64,000 bases of DNA from Symbiodinium natans (GCA_905221605.1 CAJNDS010002568.1:625913-689912), one strand, 5' to 3'; shown: positions 1-12,409, counted from the first letter of the stretch. Program-made: numbers and translations. Notes: a model not told the origin generated them from the letters alone.

Positions 1-1366
1 CCCTTGATCTGACAGTCACCCTAAACCCAAACCCCCAAAGCCCAAAACCCTAAACACAAACCCTCTCTCTCCAGTCCTCCAAGGCCAAGCAGGGCTCAAG
101 TTCATTCATGTGGGCCACGGCGGCACCACACCTTGGGGTAGGCTGGGTCGTTTTGCCATTGCGGTCCAGTGTTTAGGGTTTAGGGTTCGGGTTTAGGGTT
201 TAGGGTTTAGGGTTTAGGGTTTAGGGTTTAGGGTTTAGGGTTTAGGGTTTAGGGTTTAGGGTTTAGGGTTTAGGTTTTAGGGCTTAGGGTTTGAGGTCAC
301 GAGGGCTGCAGAGTTCTAGGCCCAGAGAGCCCAAAACCCCCTTAGTTAAGGAACAGACCTTAAAGCATATAGGGGCCCTTAATATGCTTTTAAGGTATAT
401 TCCTTCATTACATGGTTTTTTTTTTTTTTGGGGGGGGGGGGGGCTCTAGGATTCTAGCAGGGTTCCAGGCTTTGGGTTCTAGGGCTTCCAGGCTCCAGGC
501 TTCGAGTGTTTAGGGGTTTAAGGTTTAGGGTTTAGGGTATAGGGGTTAGGGTTAGGGTTTAGGGTTTAGGGTTGAGGGTTTAGGGGTAAGGAGAGTGCTT
601 AGTTTAGGGTTCGATCGTTTGGGATTTTGTTTCGGGCTCTTGGGGTTCCTGGCTCTCAGGCTGAGGGCTCATACACCAGTACTTACTGGGTATCTTGCAG
701 GCCCAGGCAAACACAAGCCGCGAAAGCAGGGCTGAGGGGGGCCTTGCGTGCCCCTAAACCCCAAACCCCAAACCCTAAATCCTAAACCCCAAACCTTAAA
801 CCCTCAACCCTAAACCCTAAACCCTAAACCCCAAACCTTAAACCCCAAAAAACCCTAAACCCCCCTTTGTAGCACCCTGAGAGCCCAGCTGCCGACAGAA
901 GATGTTTGAGACCCCCTTGCTGTTCATCTAGAGACAACAACGAAGCAAGCCCAAAAGCGCTTAAACCCGGAACCCTGAACCCGAAATCTTAAACCCTAAA
1001 CCCTAAACCCTAAACCCTAAACCCTAAACCCTAAATTCCCACCCAGGCCTGCTTAGGCCGTACCCACCCTTTTCAGGGTGCCTGGACCCAGCACTACACC
1101 CAACAGCGATTAACACCATCGCTTGGAGTTACTATGCAAGCCTAAAGAGTTGTGTTGAGCGTGAGCTGCACCTCCAGTGCCGGTGCAGTACCCCGCCTGG
1201 GGTACCCCGCCCCCCTTCTCCGATTCTCAATAAGAAACCTGGCGACGTGTTTCAGTGGGGCCAAAAGTGGCTTCTGCACGTCGCCCCTGGCCCCCCTCCG
1301 GAGCCCCCTGGTGCCGGGCTTCTGGCGGAGCGTGTTCAGGGACTAGCCGCAGCCTGAACACTGCCA
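1..1366. repeat. Telomere-like repeat mosaic, left edge
   Basis: TTTAGGG arrays lie at about 173-290 and 500-590. Opposite-orientation CCCTAAA arrays lie at about 745-860 and 985-1033. A T-run followed by a G-run sits near 417-442. The unique islands (75-172, 290-480, 600-740, 860-985, 1035-1366) carry no frame I can defend. Island 75-172 lies between CCCTAAA on its left and TTTAGGG on its right, like the exons further right, so a short exon is possible but unproven. Confidence 0.8.
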
Positions 1367-1572
1367 AACCCCCCCCCCCCCTCCCTCCTCCCCGCCCCCC
1401 CCCTTCCCCCCCCCTCCCCCCCCTTCCCCCCCCCTCCCCCCTCCCCCCCTCCCCGCCCCCCCCCCTCCCCCCCCCCCCCCCCCTCCCCCCCCCCTTGCCC
1501 CCCTCCCCCTGCCCTGCCTCCCCTCTCCCCCCCCCCTCCGCCCTCCCCCCCCCCCTCCCCTCCCCTCCCCGC
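1367..1572. repeat. C-rich low-complexity tract
   Basis: About 200 bases of almost pure C broken by single T, G or A. Frames across it give only proline or glycine runs, so they are not evidence of coding. The complementary strand is G-rich enough to form G-quadruplexes. Confidence 0.9.
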
Positions 1573-1585
1573 CACTTTCATCCTA

Positions 1586-1872
1586 TCAAATCTGATGCCA
1601 CATGGTTTTCACGGGTGGCCCTGTCCACCGCTTCAAAAATGCCTCTGAGCCTTTGTTGGGATCTGAGATCATTCCGACAAGCGCTCCGAGGACAGGCTTG
1701 TCACATGGCTCCAAGATTTCCTGAGCTTCAGCAGAGCCTGTATGACTTTGGCGTTGCCCTTGTTTGTGAGCTTGGCCAAGGCCCGGTACACTGCGGCACC
1801 GCCGCTCATGCCCAGCAGGCGGTCTATCAAGTCACTGTCCCCAACCTTGCCCAGACCATCCACGGCAGGCAT
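1586..1872 (-). pseudogene. Unrecognised coding fragment with a frame break
   Basis: Two minus-strand frames in tandem look like real protein. The first (about 1872-1730) reads DSDLIDRLLGMSGGAAVYRA and continues ALAKLTNKGNAKVIQALL. The second, in the -1 frame relative to it, reads EILEPCDKPVLGALVGMISD and runs on to a TGA at 1588-1586. Both have the helical, alanine/leucine-rich look of a HEAT or ARM-type repeat, but I do not recognise the family. The switch of frame near 1740 suggests a one-base indel, an intron or a sequence error. No start codon or upstream exon could be placed. The left side runs into the C-rich tract. Confidence 0.35.
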
Positions 1873-1916
1873 GTGCTGCTGCTCCTCCCCCTCCCCCCCC
1901 TCCCCCCCGTCCCAGA

Positions 1917-2375
1917 GGTAAGGGCCTTCTGCCCCCGTCTGTTTTCTGGGTCTACTCGACAAGGGGATCTACTTAGCCTACTTGGCCGAAAAGGCCACAA
2001 AGATCGATCAATATCTGACCCAGGACCCTGGATGGAACAATAGACTTGACAAAGGGTTTGAAGGGACAGCCCAGACATATTCGGCAAGGGGATCTACTGG
2101 GCCGAAGACACCGCGATCTTCGATCAATATCTGACCCAGTACCCTGAATGGAGAGGCAACAACAAACCGACCTCCACAAGAAGCTCTATGAACGGGGAGA
2201 GAAAGTGCGCCGCTCACGTCTACTGTGCCTCGGGCTGCCGCATTGCTCTGGGTCTGGGAGATCCATTTCCCCCTGCCCCTGGCGTCCCCTCCCCCTTGGC
2301 CCTCCGGCCGTCCTGGCCTGGCCCCGGAGCGGTCCCGGAGAGAAGGGCCTTCTGCCCCTGTCTGTTTTCTGGGTC
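1917..2375 (+). repeat. Short direct duplications
   Basis: The segment near 1919-1955 (core AAGGGCCTTCTGCCC) recurs near 2343-2378. The segment near 1965-2037 (core GATCGATCAATATCTGACCC) recurs, altered, near 2092-2152. They are too short and diverged to classify. They show that local segmental duplication built this block. Confidence 0.6.
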
Positions 2376-2769
2376 TGGTTTTGACAACCCTGACCCGTTC
2401 AAAGTATGAGGGTGGAAGCGTCCTACCCAACCGTTCAAAGGATGGGGGTGGGAAGTGGGAATTTAGGGCGTTAGCCCGAAACCCTAAAAGGAGAAAAGTT
2501 GGGTGGATGCCTGCGTAAGCAGGGGGTGGGAAAAATAAAACAACCCAACCTTTCTGGTTGTGGTGGCTCCAACTTCAATATACGCCGCCGCGACATATGC
2601 CGCCCCCTCACACCCCCTGGGTGTGTTGGGGCGCCATCTCCGCATGACATCTACTGCCGCGGCGCGGCGAGAAGCCCTAAACCCTAAACCGTAAACCCAG
2701 CTAGAAGTCGGTCATCAGCTGAGTCGACTGCTGAGGTCCGGATCAGAAAACCTGGCTGAAGGCCAGGCT
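2100..2769. other. Unique island, possible exon pieces
   Basis: A unique block bounded on the right by a long TTTAGGG array. On the plus strand 2148-2215 reads ERQQQTDLHKKLYERGEKVR, a charged helical segment, but it has no convincing continuation. A small CCCTAAA patch lies at 2674-2695. No gene is claimed. Confidence 0.3.
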
Positions 2770-2893
2770 TTAGGGTTTAGGGTTTAGGGTTTAGGGTTTA
2801 GGGTTTAGGGTTTAGGGTTTAGGGTTTAGGGTTTAGGGTTTAGGGTTTAGGGTTTAGGGTTTAGGGTTTAGGGTTTAGGGTTTAGGGTTTAGG
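2770..2893 (+). repeat. (TTTAGGG)n array
   Basis: About 17 near-perfect tandem copies of the heptamer. Unique sequence on both sides makes it interstitial, not a chromosome end. Confidence 0.95.
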
Positions 2894-4179
2894 GCTTTCA
2901 ACACTTGAGACTTGGGGTTTATCACCCTGAAATTCCTCGGGCTCTTACTTGAAGGCTTAGGAAAGAACTGGGTAGCTTGCACTGAGCGCGACAAGCCACC
3001 ACCCTAACAGCCCTAACACCCAAATTGCCCGAAGCTCTGTGTGCTGTTGGGTCAGCCCTACACAAATCCTTAAGAAGGGTTTTAGGGCTAGGGGCACAGG
3101 GGTTTCGGGCTATCCTACATCCTAGGCCCTAAGCCCTTAGGGTTTAGGGTTTAGGATTTGGGGTTTAGGGTTTAGGGTTTAGGGTTTAGGGTCAATCCTA
3201 CATGATGCGCTTGCAGTACAAGGGGCACTTCCCAGCCCTTCTCGAACGGCCGGACTGAGAACAGGCCTCAGGAGGGACAGAAGGTGCCATAAGCTCAAGG
3301 CTCCCTGAACCCTAAACCCTAAACCCTAAACCCCAAACCCTAAACCCCAAATCCTAAACCCTAAACCCGCAGTGGGGGGTGGGGGGGGTAGCGCTTCAGT
3401 TGTTCGACCTCGATCGCGCAAGCCGCCCCACTGGCCGCTCGCCGGACTCCCACAGCTCGAAGGTCGGTGGGCTCCCTAAACCCTAAACCCTAAACCCTAC
3501 ACCCTACACCCTACACCCTAAACCCTAAACCCTAAACCCTAAACCCTAAACCCCAAACCCATCTCTGGGATCCTTGTGGTCTGCGACTGTTCTAGAATTC
3601 CAGAGTTTCTAGAGCCCCGCGGCTTGACTCAAAATCAGGGCTTTTCTTAGGGTTTAGGGTTTAGGGTCTAGGGTTTGGGGTTTGGGGTTTGGGGTTTGGG
3701 GTTTAGGGTTTAGGATTTAGGATTTAGGGTTTAGGGTTTAGGGTTTAGGGTTGAGGGTTGAGGGTTGAGGGTTTAGGGTCGGTGGCTGAGTTCATAAACC
3801 CCAAAAAAGTGTACACTTTCAGCTCTATAGGCCATTATAGTATCCCAAAAAATGTAAAGTGTGCCCACTCAGCTACCAAAATCAGACCCCCAAGAACTGG
3901 ATGGAAGAAGTTCTTGGGAAGTACGCATCGGCAGGGTTGGAAGATGAGGATGGTTTAGGAAGTTTTGGGGTTCAGTGTTGAGGGTTCAGGGTTCCGGGTT
4001 CAGGGTTTAGGAGAGAGAGCCTTGCCAGTGAAGGAGTAGGGCACTCGACGCAAACTCCAGCTGCTACACAATCGGCCAAGACCATGCTTAGCCATTGACA
4101 CCAACCAGCAGAAGATGTACGGTTTAGGGCTTCAGGGCCTACATCCTAACCTGACAACCCAAACCATCCCCCTACTGCC

Positions 4180-4224
<45 letters not shown>

Positions 4225-5934
4225 CCCCGCCCCTCCGCACACCAAACCCTAAACCCCTACACCCCTAAACCCTAACCCTAACCCCCTTGCCACCACCCAA
4301 CAACAAACCACAAGTTCCCCCTCTTTGGCTAGCCCAGTCGCTGCCCCTAAGCCCTAAGCCCTAAACCCTAAACCCTGAACCCTAAACCCTAAACCCTAAA
4401 CCCTAAGCCCAGTCGCTGCATGAGGCTCCGGAAATGTCGCGTGCAGCCGCCACAAAAGGTGGCGCCGCCCGCAATGAGGGGTACCAAGGCCTGGGAACCC
4501 TCGACACCCAGCCCTGAACCCGAAGCCCGAAGTTTTTTGGGTTTAGGGTTTAGGGTTTAGGGTTTAGGGTTTAGGGTTTAGGGTTTAGGGTAAATCCTGA
4601 ACTCCAAAACCCGAACCTGAACTTTGAACACCAAACCCCGAACTTTACAGTTTGGACCTGGACACGCCAGCCTTTGAGGTTTCTGGTCGGCTGACCCTAA
4701 GCCCTAGAAACCCTAAACCCCCAAGTAAGCCCTAAACCCTAAACCCTAAAAGACCCCAAACCTGTTTCCCCTTACCTGGGGAGCACAATGACGTACTGTC
4801 TTGGGGGGGGAATCTTCGACCCTGTAATCCCCAAACACTATAAACCCCACGTAATTTGGACCCGTTTCAATGTTAAAACCCTACAAGGTTTAGGGTTTAG
4901 GGTTTACCCTGCATAAAACCGTAAACCCTATAAGTGGTTCTAAGCCCTAACAGCTCTTAAGCACCGAAAAACCCAGAAGCCCCAAACCCTAAACTCGAAA
5001 CCCTCAACTAGACCACAAACTCAAGGGTTTAAGACTCGTACCCCTAAGGTTGTACCACCCATACAGGTTGCCCTGAATGTACTCCCAATATGGCCCTACT
5101 TATATTCCATTAGAGATCGTTAAAAAGTGTCCTCAAACCCAAGGGTACAACCTTAGGGGGTCCGAGGTAGAAACACATGAAAGACTCCATGAATAACGGG
5201 GGGTGCAACCAAACTTGCAGGGCTTTAGGGACCCCGAACCCCTTTTCGTACAATAGGGTTTGGGGTTGAGGGCGGAGTGCGTATGCGACTCGAAATGCAT
5301 GCCCCACCTCACGTGACCCTAAACCCTAAACCCGAAACCCGAAACCCTCAACCCTCAACCCTAACTTCAGACCCCTAACATCAAGTCCCAGGGCCCGTGC
5401 GGCAAGAAGGTCCTGGCCCAAGGACATCTCATCCGCCCTGGTGCGAACCAAGCTACTGCTACTGTCAGGGTCCTTTGTAGCTTATGACCTACTGTTTAAC
5501 TTAACTTTCAGCCTGAGCATACACCCCTAAACCCTAAACCCTACACCCTAAACCCTACACCCTAAACCCTACACCCTAAACGGGTTGTCAGCCAGAGTTG
5601 CAAAGTAGAAATCCTAGTGCCTCAGACTCTGCAACTAAGGTTCTGCTCGTACAGCCACAAGCCACTTGTCGAGCTCAACCTAAACTCAAAACCCAAAACC
5701 CAAAACCCTAACCCTAAGACCCTAAGACCCTAAGACCCTAAGACCCTAAGACCCTAAGACCCTAAAACCCTAAACCCCTAAAACCTAAACCCTAAACCCT
5801 AAACCCTAAACCCTAAACCCTAAACCCTAAACCCTAAACCCTAAACCCTAAACCCTAAACCCTAAACCCTAAGCAGCATCGAGGGTGCATGGCCCGGCTT
5901 GGCACCTGCTTTGGCCTCCTTCTAGGGGTTTACG

Positions 5935-5994
5935 ATAATAATGGGGCCCCGGATATAGACCCCCAACTAGTAGGAACCCCTTACAAGGTATACA
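5935..5994 (+). repeat. GTTTACGA palindromic element, partial copy
   Basis: Left half of a recurring element. It starts GGGGTTTACGATAATA and continues with the shared core TATAGACCCCCAA. Other copies lie at 6985-7054, 13542-13641, 13810-13895, 28921-29010 and 32941-33029. Confidence 0.5.
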
Positions 5995-6878
5995 TGCTTG
6001 CGGCGAAGGGACCACGGGCCCTAAAGCCAAGACCCTAAACCCTAAAACCCTAAACCCTAAACCCTAAAACCCCAAACCCTAAACCCCCAAACCCAAAACC
6101 CAAAACACGTACCGCTCACTAGCCGAGTAACATAAAGGACTTTTAGGATCAACGTTGCCCCCACAGCACAGCGGTTGAGGGTTAAAGGTTTCGGGTTCGC
6201 AGGGTGCAGGGTTTAGGGCTTACTTGGAGATTCATGGTACTTAGTAACCGTAACTGTACTTACAACCCAATTATACGTAGCCCTATTAGGGTACTTAAGG
6301 AGCTTGAATGTGGGTGATAACTACACGTATAATGGGTGACCCTAAACCCCCCTAAATCCCCTAACCCCTAAACCCTAAACCCAACCCCTAGACCCTAAAC
6401 CCTAAACCCTAAAGCTGACCCTCCAAGTATGATTCTTGGGGGCAACGTTGCGACCTGGCTGCCAGCGCATGCATGGAGACCTCGGCTTGCTTGGAGAGTT
6501 TAGGGGCTTGCGCTCGGCTTGGGGGTGTTGTGACTTCTTTGGCTTTGGCAGAGCGCTTGAACTCCTAAGCCCTAAACCCTAAACCCTAAACCCTAAACCC
6601 AACACCCTCAACACTAAACCTTAACCCTAAACCCCAAGCTGCAAAGCCGAGACCTACATGTCCATAATTCGAAAGACCGCTCTTGCAAGCTCTTGGATAG
6701 GCCCGTCGTGGTTCGGGGTTCAGTCAGGATTCAGGGTTTAGGGTTTAGGGTTTAGGGATTAGGGTTTAGGGTTCAGGGTTTAGGGTGTTCGGCATCATAG
6801 TCCATGTTCGGATCTCGAAAAATGGGACACTGCATGGAATTAGGTGTGAGGGCTCTGGGGTCTGGGGGATGGACATAC

Positions 6879-6980
6879 CTAGACCCAAGAGTAACCCAGG
6901 AATACAAAGGGTGCCCTTTTTTGGCCTTTCAGGGCTTATAAGGGAACCTAAACCCTAAAAAAGGGAGTAGGCGGACCCGG
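6879..6980 (+). repeat. CTAGACCCAAGAGTA MITE-like element, copy 1
   Basis: About 100 bp with inverted ends: CTAGACCCAAGAGTA on the left and GGAGTAGGCGGACCC on the right. The inner core (AGGGTGCCC, then TATAAGGGAACC) is shared with copies at 40534-40648 and 53716-53819. No coding capacity. Confidence 0.55.
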
Positions 6981-6984
6981 AAAA

Positions 6985-7054
6985 GAGACCCCCAAAGAAT
7001 AGGGTTCCCTTATGATAGGAACCCCAAACAAGGGTACCCGCCATTTCGTAAACC
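6985..7054 (+). repeat. GTTTACGA palindromic element, right part
   Basis: Carries the shared core GACCCCCAAAGAATAGGGTT and ends with the terminal motif ATTTCGTAAACC, the inverted form of the left end seen in other copies. Confidence 0.5.
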
Positions 7055-7333
7055 TAAATGGGTCCTAGATGCATACAGATACAGGCTATGGGGGGGTTTT
7101 GGTTTGGTGGCTGTAGGGGTCTGGGGGGGGGGGGGGGGGGGGGCGGGGTTTGAGATGTTTTGGGCGCTTGTAAGGGTTTTTTTTTGTCGGCTCTTGGGCT
7201 TGGAGCTGTAGGGGTTTAGGGGTTTAGGGGTTTAGGGGTTTAGGGGTTGAGGGGTTGAGGGGTTGATGGGGTTCAGGGTTGAGGGTTTTGATTTTTGATG
7301 CACACCAGTTCGCACGAAACTGCCGTGACTCCC

Positions 7334-8767
7334 TTAGACAGCACTGTGCGTGCCACAAGTCACGACAGATCCGTCACTGAGGATTGCAGTAAAAGCAAGT
7401 TCAGAAGCTGCGATATGCTGCACGCCCTTCAGCTGAGCTTGCGCTGAACTGCTGTCGCCCCCATGGTCGGCACTGCCCCAGGTCACTACAGACCTGTCAC
7501 CGAGGATTGCGGCAAAAGCACGTTCAGAAGCTTGGATGTTCTGCACGCCCTGCAGCTGAGCTTGTACGGCACTGCTGTCGCCACCACATCTAGCATGGCC
7601 CCAGGTCACAACAGATCCATCACCGAGGATCGCCGCAAAGGCACGCTCGGAAGCTTGGATGTGCTGCACGCCCTTCAGCTGAGCTTGCACCGAACTACTG
7701 TCGCCACCATAATGTTTATCGCCCCAAGTCACGACGGATCCATCACCGAGGATCGCGGCAAAAGCAAATCGTGAAGCCTGGATGTGTTGCACGCTTTTCA
7801 ACTGAGCTTGCACTGAAGTGCTGTCCCCACCATAACGTCCCCAGCCCCAGGTCACGACGCATCCATCACCGAGCATAGCGGCAAAAGAGTGGTCAGCAGC
7901 TTGGATGTGCTGCACACCCTTCAGCTGAGCTTGCACTGAACGGCTGTCGCCACCGTAATGAGCTTGACCCCAAGTCACGACGGATCCATCACTGAGGATT
8001 GCGGCAAAAGCATATCGAGAAGCCTGGATGTGTTTCACACCCTTCAGCTGAGCTTGCACGGAATTGCTGTCACCACCATAAAGACCATGACCCCAGGTCA
8101 CAACAGATCCATCACCGAGGATGGCAGCAAAAGCACGCTCAGAAGCTTGGATGTGCTGCACGCCCTTCAGCTGAGCTTGCACCGAACTACTGTCGCCACC
8201 ATACTGTTCATCGCCCCAAGTCACGACGGATCCATCATAGAGAACCGCGGCAAAAGCATGTCGAGAAACCTGGATGTGTTGCACGCTTCTCAACTGAGCT
8301 TGCACTGAACTGCTGTCGCCACCACAACGTTCACGGCCCCAGGTCACGACGGATCCATCACGAAGAATAGCGGCAAAAGAGCATTCAGAAGCTTGGATGT
8401 GCTGCACACCCTTCAGCTGAGCTTGCACTGCACGGCTGCATTCAGCATCACCCCAGGTCACGACCGATCCGTCACCAAGGATCGATGCGAAAGCAGAATC
8501 ACCAGTGTCATTGCCAAATGTCGACGTCGAGGCTGTGACTTGTGGCAGCAGTATTTGCAGACATAACCCTTCACCATTCTGTATCCTTGCCTGCTGGACG
8601 GTCAGTGCGGCATCCAGTACACGGCCATCAGCACTCACCAGCCGCCCTTTGCCAATGGCCAGAGCGCGCTGCGCTCTTTGGTTCAAATTTTCCACAGTTG
8701 CAGCTTCCGAAGTCTCAAGAGAAACCCTCTTGCCGCTGAGCAGATGCACATCCACCGAAATTGTCAT
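7334..8767 (-). CDS. RCC1-like repeat protein with ubiquitin-like N-terminus
   Basis: An intronless frame of 477 residues with a true ATG at 8767. Residues 1-72 look like a divergent ubiquitin-like fold (VDVHLLSGKRVSLETSEAAT, then GRVLDAALTVQQARIQNGEG). From residue 91 there are nine and a half tandem repeats of about 41 residues, each with the signature FAAILGDGSVVTWG followed by VQAQLKGVQHIQAS. This is the RCC1/HERC-type beta-propeller blade. Such proteins are often labelled HERC-like in dinoflagellate genomes, but there is no HECT domain here, so ubiquitin-ligase activity cannot be claimed. The likely role is a propeller scaffold for protein binding. The repeats are near-identical at DNA level (about 123-bp units), implying recent tandem expansion or gene conversion. 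Telomere-like DNA flanks both sides. The last repeat is cut short (VVTCGTHSAV, then stop), perhaps a truncated end. Confidence 0.85.
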   Translation of the reverse strand: MTISVDVHLLSGKRVSLETSEAATVENLNQRAQRALAIGKGRLVSADGRVLDAALTVQQARIQNGEGLCLQILLPQVTASTSTFGNDTGDSAFASILGDGSVVTWGDAECSRAVQAQLKGVQHIQASECSFAAILRDGSVVTWGRERCGGDSSSVQAQLRSVQHIQVSRHAFAAVLYDGSVVTWGDEQYGGDSSSVQAQLKGVQHIQASERAFAAILGDGSVVTWGHGLYGGDSNSVQAQLKGVKHIQASRYAFAAILSDGSVVTWGQAHYGGDSRSVQAQLKGVQHIQAADHSFAAMLGDGCVVTWGWGRYGGDSTSVQAQLKSVQHIQASRFAFAAILGDGSVVTWGDKHYGGDSSSVQAQLKGVQHIQASERAFAAILGDGSVVTWGHARCGGDSSAVQAQLQGVQNIQASERAFAAILGDRSVVTWGSADHGGDSSSAQAQLKGVQHIAASELAFTAILSDGSVVTCGTHSAV

Positions 8768-9968
8768 GGCCGCATCAACTATATCTCATCCTTGTGTTTT
8801 GGGCCCCTGTTGAGAATACGGCCGCTTGCAGGTAGGGTACCGCAAAACCGACCGTCACTTCGAGAACTGTCCACCGCAGCTTAAAGTTTAAGGTTTAGAG
8901 GGCCCTAAACCCTAAACCCTAAACCCTCTTCACCCGTAACCTACAAAACCCTTTTGGGCACTTGGGGGGGTTGAATGCTGGCATGCCAAGTGGAAGCAGG
9001 GACCACGCCTGTCCTGATAGGGTCTGCGGGCAAACCCTAAAACCCTATTCCCTATATGTGCCAATGGCCTACCTATACATCTACCTGTATCTAAATTAAA
9101 TAACTACATAAATAAACCCTCCCTCAACCCTGACCAATCCCAAAATTGCACCCTGCCCCCTAAACCCTATAGCTTGAGCCCATAAATCCTGGGTTCTGAA
9201 CAATACCTTGACCCTAAGCCCTGTGAGCCCCAAGCCCTAAACCCCAAAGCCCTAAACCAAACCTGACTTGGAATCCCATTATGCCCCGGGATACCATGGG
9301 TTTTGAGTTTAGGGTTTAGGGTTTAGGGAGGTTGCTGCCTATGTGGGCATCTCCCAAATACCTCAGTACTGCCAGAATTTGGCACCCCTGTGCCTTATAT
9401 ACCCTGAACTCCCCTTTTTCTGAGTGCTTTGGTGGTCCTCATTTTATGGGGTGCCGTACATCTATATGCATACAGGTTGTTGTTTTAGTTCAAGTAGGAC
9501 AAAGTGTTACAGTACCTATGCTATGGGTACTTCGCGGCATGAGGAACCCTCAGCCAGCGCAGAACGAAGGACCTGGGCTTAGGGTTGGGGTGGACAACTC
9601 CCGGCGGGTTGAGGGTTCCTAGAGTTTTATGTCGAGTACCCTAACAGGGTAAGTACTGTTATACTTGGGGTACCAACCCCAAACCCCAAACCCTAAAACC
9701 GAAAGGACCATATTGAGGTTATAAAACGAAGTGCCATGAGCCTCCAAGTAGGGCAAGGCTGCTGCAGGCGCAGGGTGTGCGGACTCAAGCAACAAGCCGG
9801 CAGAGCCAAGGCGCAATGCAATAATGATACTAATATTTAGGGTTTAGGTTTTAGGGTTTAGGGTTTAGGGGTTTAGGGTTTAGGGTTACTAGTTTCCTAA
9901 CCCTCGGCGGGTGGGTGTGTCTCTGTCGCTTGAAAAGCTGCTTAAGTGAATGCTTTGACTTGAGATGC

Positions 9969-10083
9969 TGAACCCTAAACCCTAAACCCCTAAACCCTAA
10001 ACCCTAAACCCTAAACCCTAAACCCTAAACCCTAAACCCTAAACCCTAAACCCTAAACCCTAAACCCTAAACCCTAAACCCTA
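9969..10083 (-). repeat. (CCCTAAA)n array
   Basis: About 16 near-perfect copies of CCCTAAA on the plus strand, ending at the unique island 10083-10182. Confidence 0.95.
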
Positions 10084-12409
10084 GCACAACAACCCCCACA
10101 AAAGGCAAGCCAGGGGCCCCCGGCCCAGTACGAGCACGTGCGCGGCCACGCCGAACTCGCACAAGTTCCCATCCTCAAAGTTTGGGGTTTAGGGTTTGGG
10201 GTTTGGGGGTTTGGGGTTTTGGGGTTTGGGGTTTAGGGTTTAGGGTTTGGGGATTGAGGTTTGGGATTTTGGGGTTTTGGGGTTTGGGGTTTAGGGTTTA
10301 GGGTTTGGGGATTGAGGTTTGGGATTTGGGGATTGGGGTTTGGGGTTTAGGGTTTAGGGGTTTGGGGCTTAGGGTTTACGGGTTTGGGGTTTAGGGTTTG
10401 GGGTTTCGGGTTTAGGGTCAGGTTGTGTGGTTTATGGTTTATGGTTTTGGGTTTTGGGTTTAGGGTTTAGGGTTCGGGGTTTAGTCTAGGGTTTGGAGTT
10501 TATTGTCCAGGGCCTCGGGTTTGCGGGTCTGGGGTTTGGCGTTTTGGGATGTAGTGGGACTCTCAGCCCGCAAGCCAGACTGGATTGGTTTAGGGTATAA
10601 GGTTTAGGGTTTAGCAAATCACCTTGCTTGCTGTTTGAGGGCGAAGTGTAATATGAGGGGAAGCGCCACTACTAAACCCTACAAAGGCTTAGGGCTTGGA
10701 GTGTAGGGTTTGGGATCCCAGTCATGCACACAACCCCCCTGTAACCGCACAGAAACTCAACTGCGTCTAAGGCAGGCTCCGTTTTGGAATACTTTTCATG
10801 AGGGATTCGTTGATAAACGAGAACTCTTTGCCTCAGGGCTTCAAGACAAAAGCGTTACCTTTAAAAAGAACCTACGGAACAACCCGCAAATACCCCCAAA
10901 CCCTAAACCCTAAACCCTAAACCCTAAACCCTAAACCCTAAACCCTAAACCCTAAACCCTAAACCCTAAACCTTAAACCCCTTCCCTCGGATGTCGGGTG
11001 TCCAGTACTGTTGGAGCGGCGTCGTCATCTTCGCCTCCTTATAGGCCTGACCACCAACCCGGCCCCTAAACACACACACACACACACACACACCCTAAAC
11101 CTTAAACCCTAAACCCTAAACCCTAAACCCTAAACCCTAAACCCTAAACCCTAAACCCTAAACCCAAAACGGCGAACCTTTTTACATCTAGTAGGGTTCT
11201 GCAGAACCAAAAGGTTAACGGTTACCTACCCAGTCCCGAAGGCTTCCCAGTAGTGTAAGCATAAACAGGGTGCCCCTGGGTGTCTCAGAGGGGACCGAGT
11301 ATGAAAATATTGTAAGGTTTAAGGCATGAGGGTTTCGGGTTTAGGGTTTAGGGTTTAGGGTTTAGGGACTAAGGGTGCCACGAGGCATCCTCTGCAAGCC
11401 CTACAATTTAGCCCAGCGTGTTCACGAATGTTCCGGACGACAGCAGTTTTGAGGTTGCGGAGGTCCGGGAAAACATGACCCAAAGATTAGGGCTGTGTGC
11501 CAGAGCAGGTTCCCAACAAAACTACAGTTCATAACCCTACGCCCTAAAGAAGGCTGGCTGGAGTGAAGTGGGACATCTGCACCGAGTCACACATCCTCAA
11601 AAACTTTGATCTTCAGACCTTACACCCTCAACCCTATATCTCCTAGAGCCCTACAACCTAAACCCTAAACCCTAAACCCTAAACCCTAAACCCCCTGAAC
11701 CCCAAAACTCCGAAGACTCTAACGGTAACCCCTCGGTGAAAGGCTGAGGATGAAGAGTTGGGGCTTCCGATGCTTGAAGCCCATCCCATAAAGGTTTCGG
11801 GTTTAGGGTTTAGGGTTTAGGGTTTGGGGTTTAGGGTGGGTTTGGGGTTTGGGGTTTAGGGTTTAGGGTTGCCTAGACCTTAAGAACCCCAAAACGTACC
11901 TTGTTTGTAAGTTCTTACTCTGAAGCCTCTTAAAGGATTCTTAGGTGGCCTACGACAAAAAAAAAGTAGGCTTTGGGTTCTTAAGGCAAGCACCTAAAAG
12001 TCCGAAGCTCTGAACCCCAAGGGCTTTGGGGTTTAGGGTTTGACTTCTTCCGAACGGCCGCCGGGAGCTTGAAATCGTTTTGCTCAGCCCACGACGAGAA
12101 AGTTGAGAGTCATTGTTTAGGGCCTATTCGCTTTTATAGGATTCCTAGCTGCCCCATATTGTTGGAGTAGCTACTATCCCCAGATCGTATCCCAACCCTA
12201 AGAAGAAGTTTCATGCAAAGGGGTAAGTTGGGGTCTTTGAAAGTTGAGACATAATGCAAGCAGGGCATGTAGGGGCTGCAAGGAGCCACATTTCCCAAGT
12301 TCGCCGGCTCAATAAGCCCTGCGAACGGAACGTGGGCTCACCTGCCCCTCCCACTCCCCGCCCTAAACCCAACAAAAGCCTAAACCCTTATAAATAGAGG
12401 GTTCTTAGG

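Larger units (their letters stand above)
2894..7333. repeat. Telomere-like mosaic without a supported gene
   Basis: Alternating CCCTAAA arrays (3300-3367, 3475-3560, 4345-4405, 5320-5360, 5520-5580, 5700-5870, 6015-6095, 6345-6415) and TTTAGGG arrays (3130-3195, 3645-3775, 4535-4590, 6735-6785, 7205-7290) separate unique islands of 60-250 bp. Sub-blocks are homogenised for variants, such as CCCTAAGA at 5718-5766. A poly-C run lies at about 4180-4220 and a G-run at 7120-7143. Palindromic elements sit at 5935-5994, 6879-6980 and 6985-7054. Island 4400-4535 is bounded like an exon but its frame is ambiguous. Confidence 0.75.

Noticed and set aside
1336-1581. Glycine- or proline-rich protein
   Set aside because: Encoded by a C/G homopolymer-like tract. 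Similar frames at 37753-38621 and 54729-55028 were rejected for the same reason.
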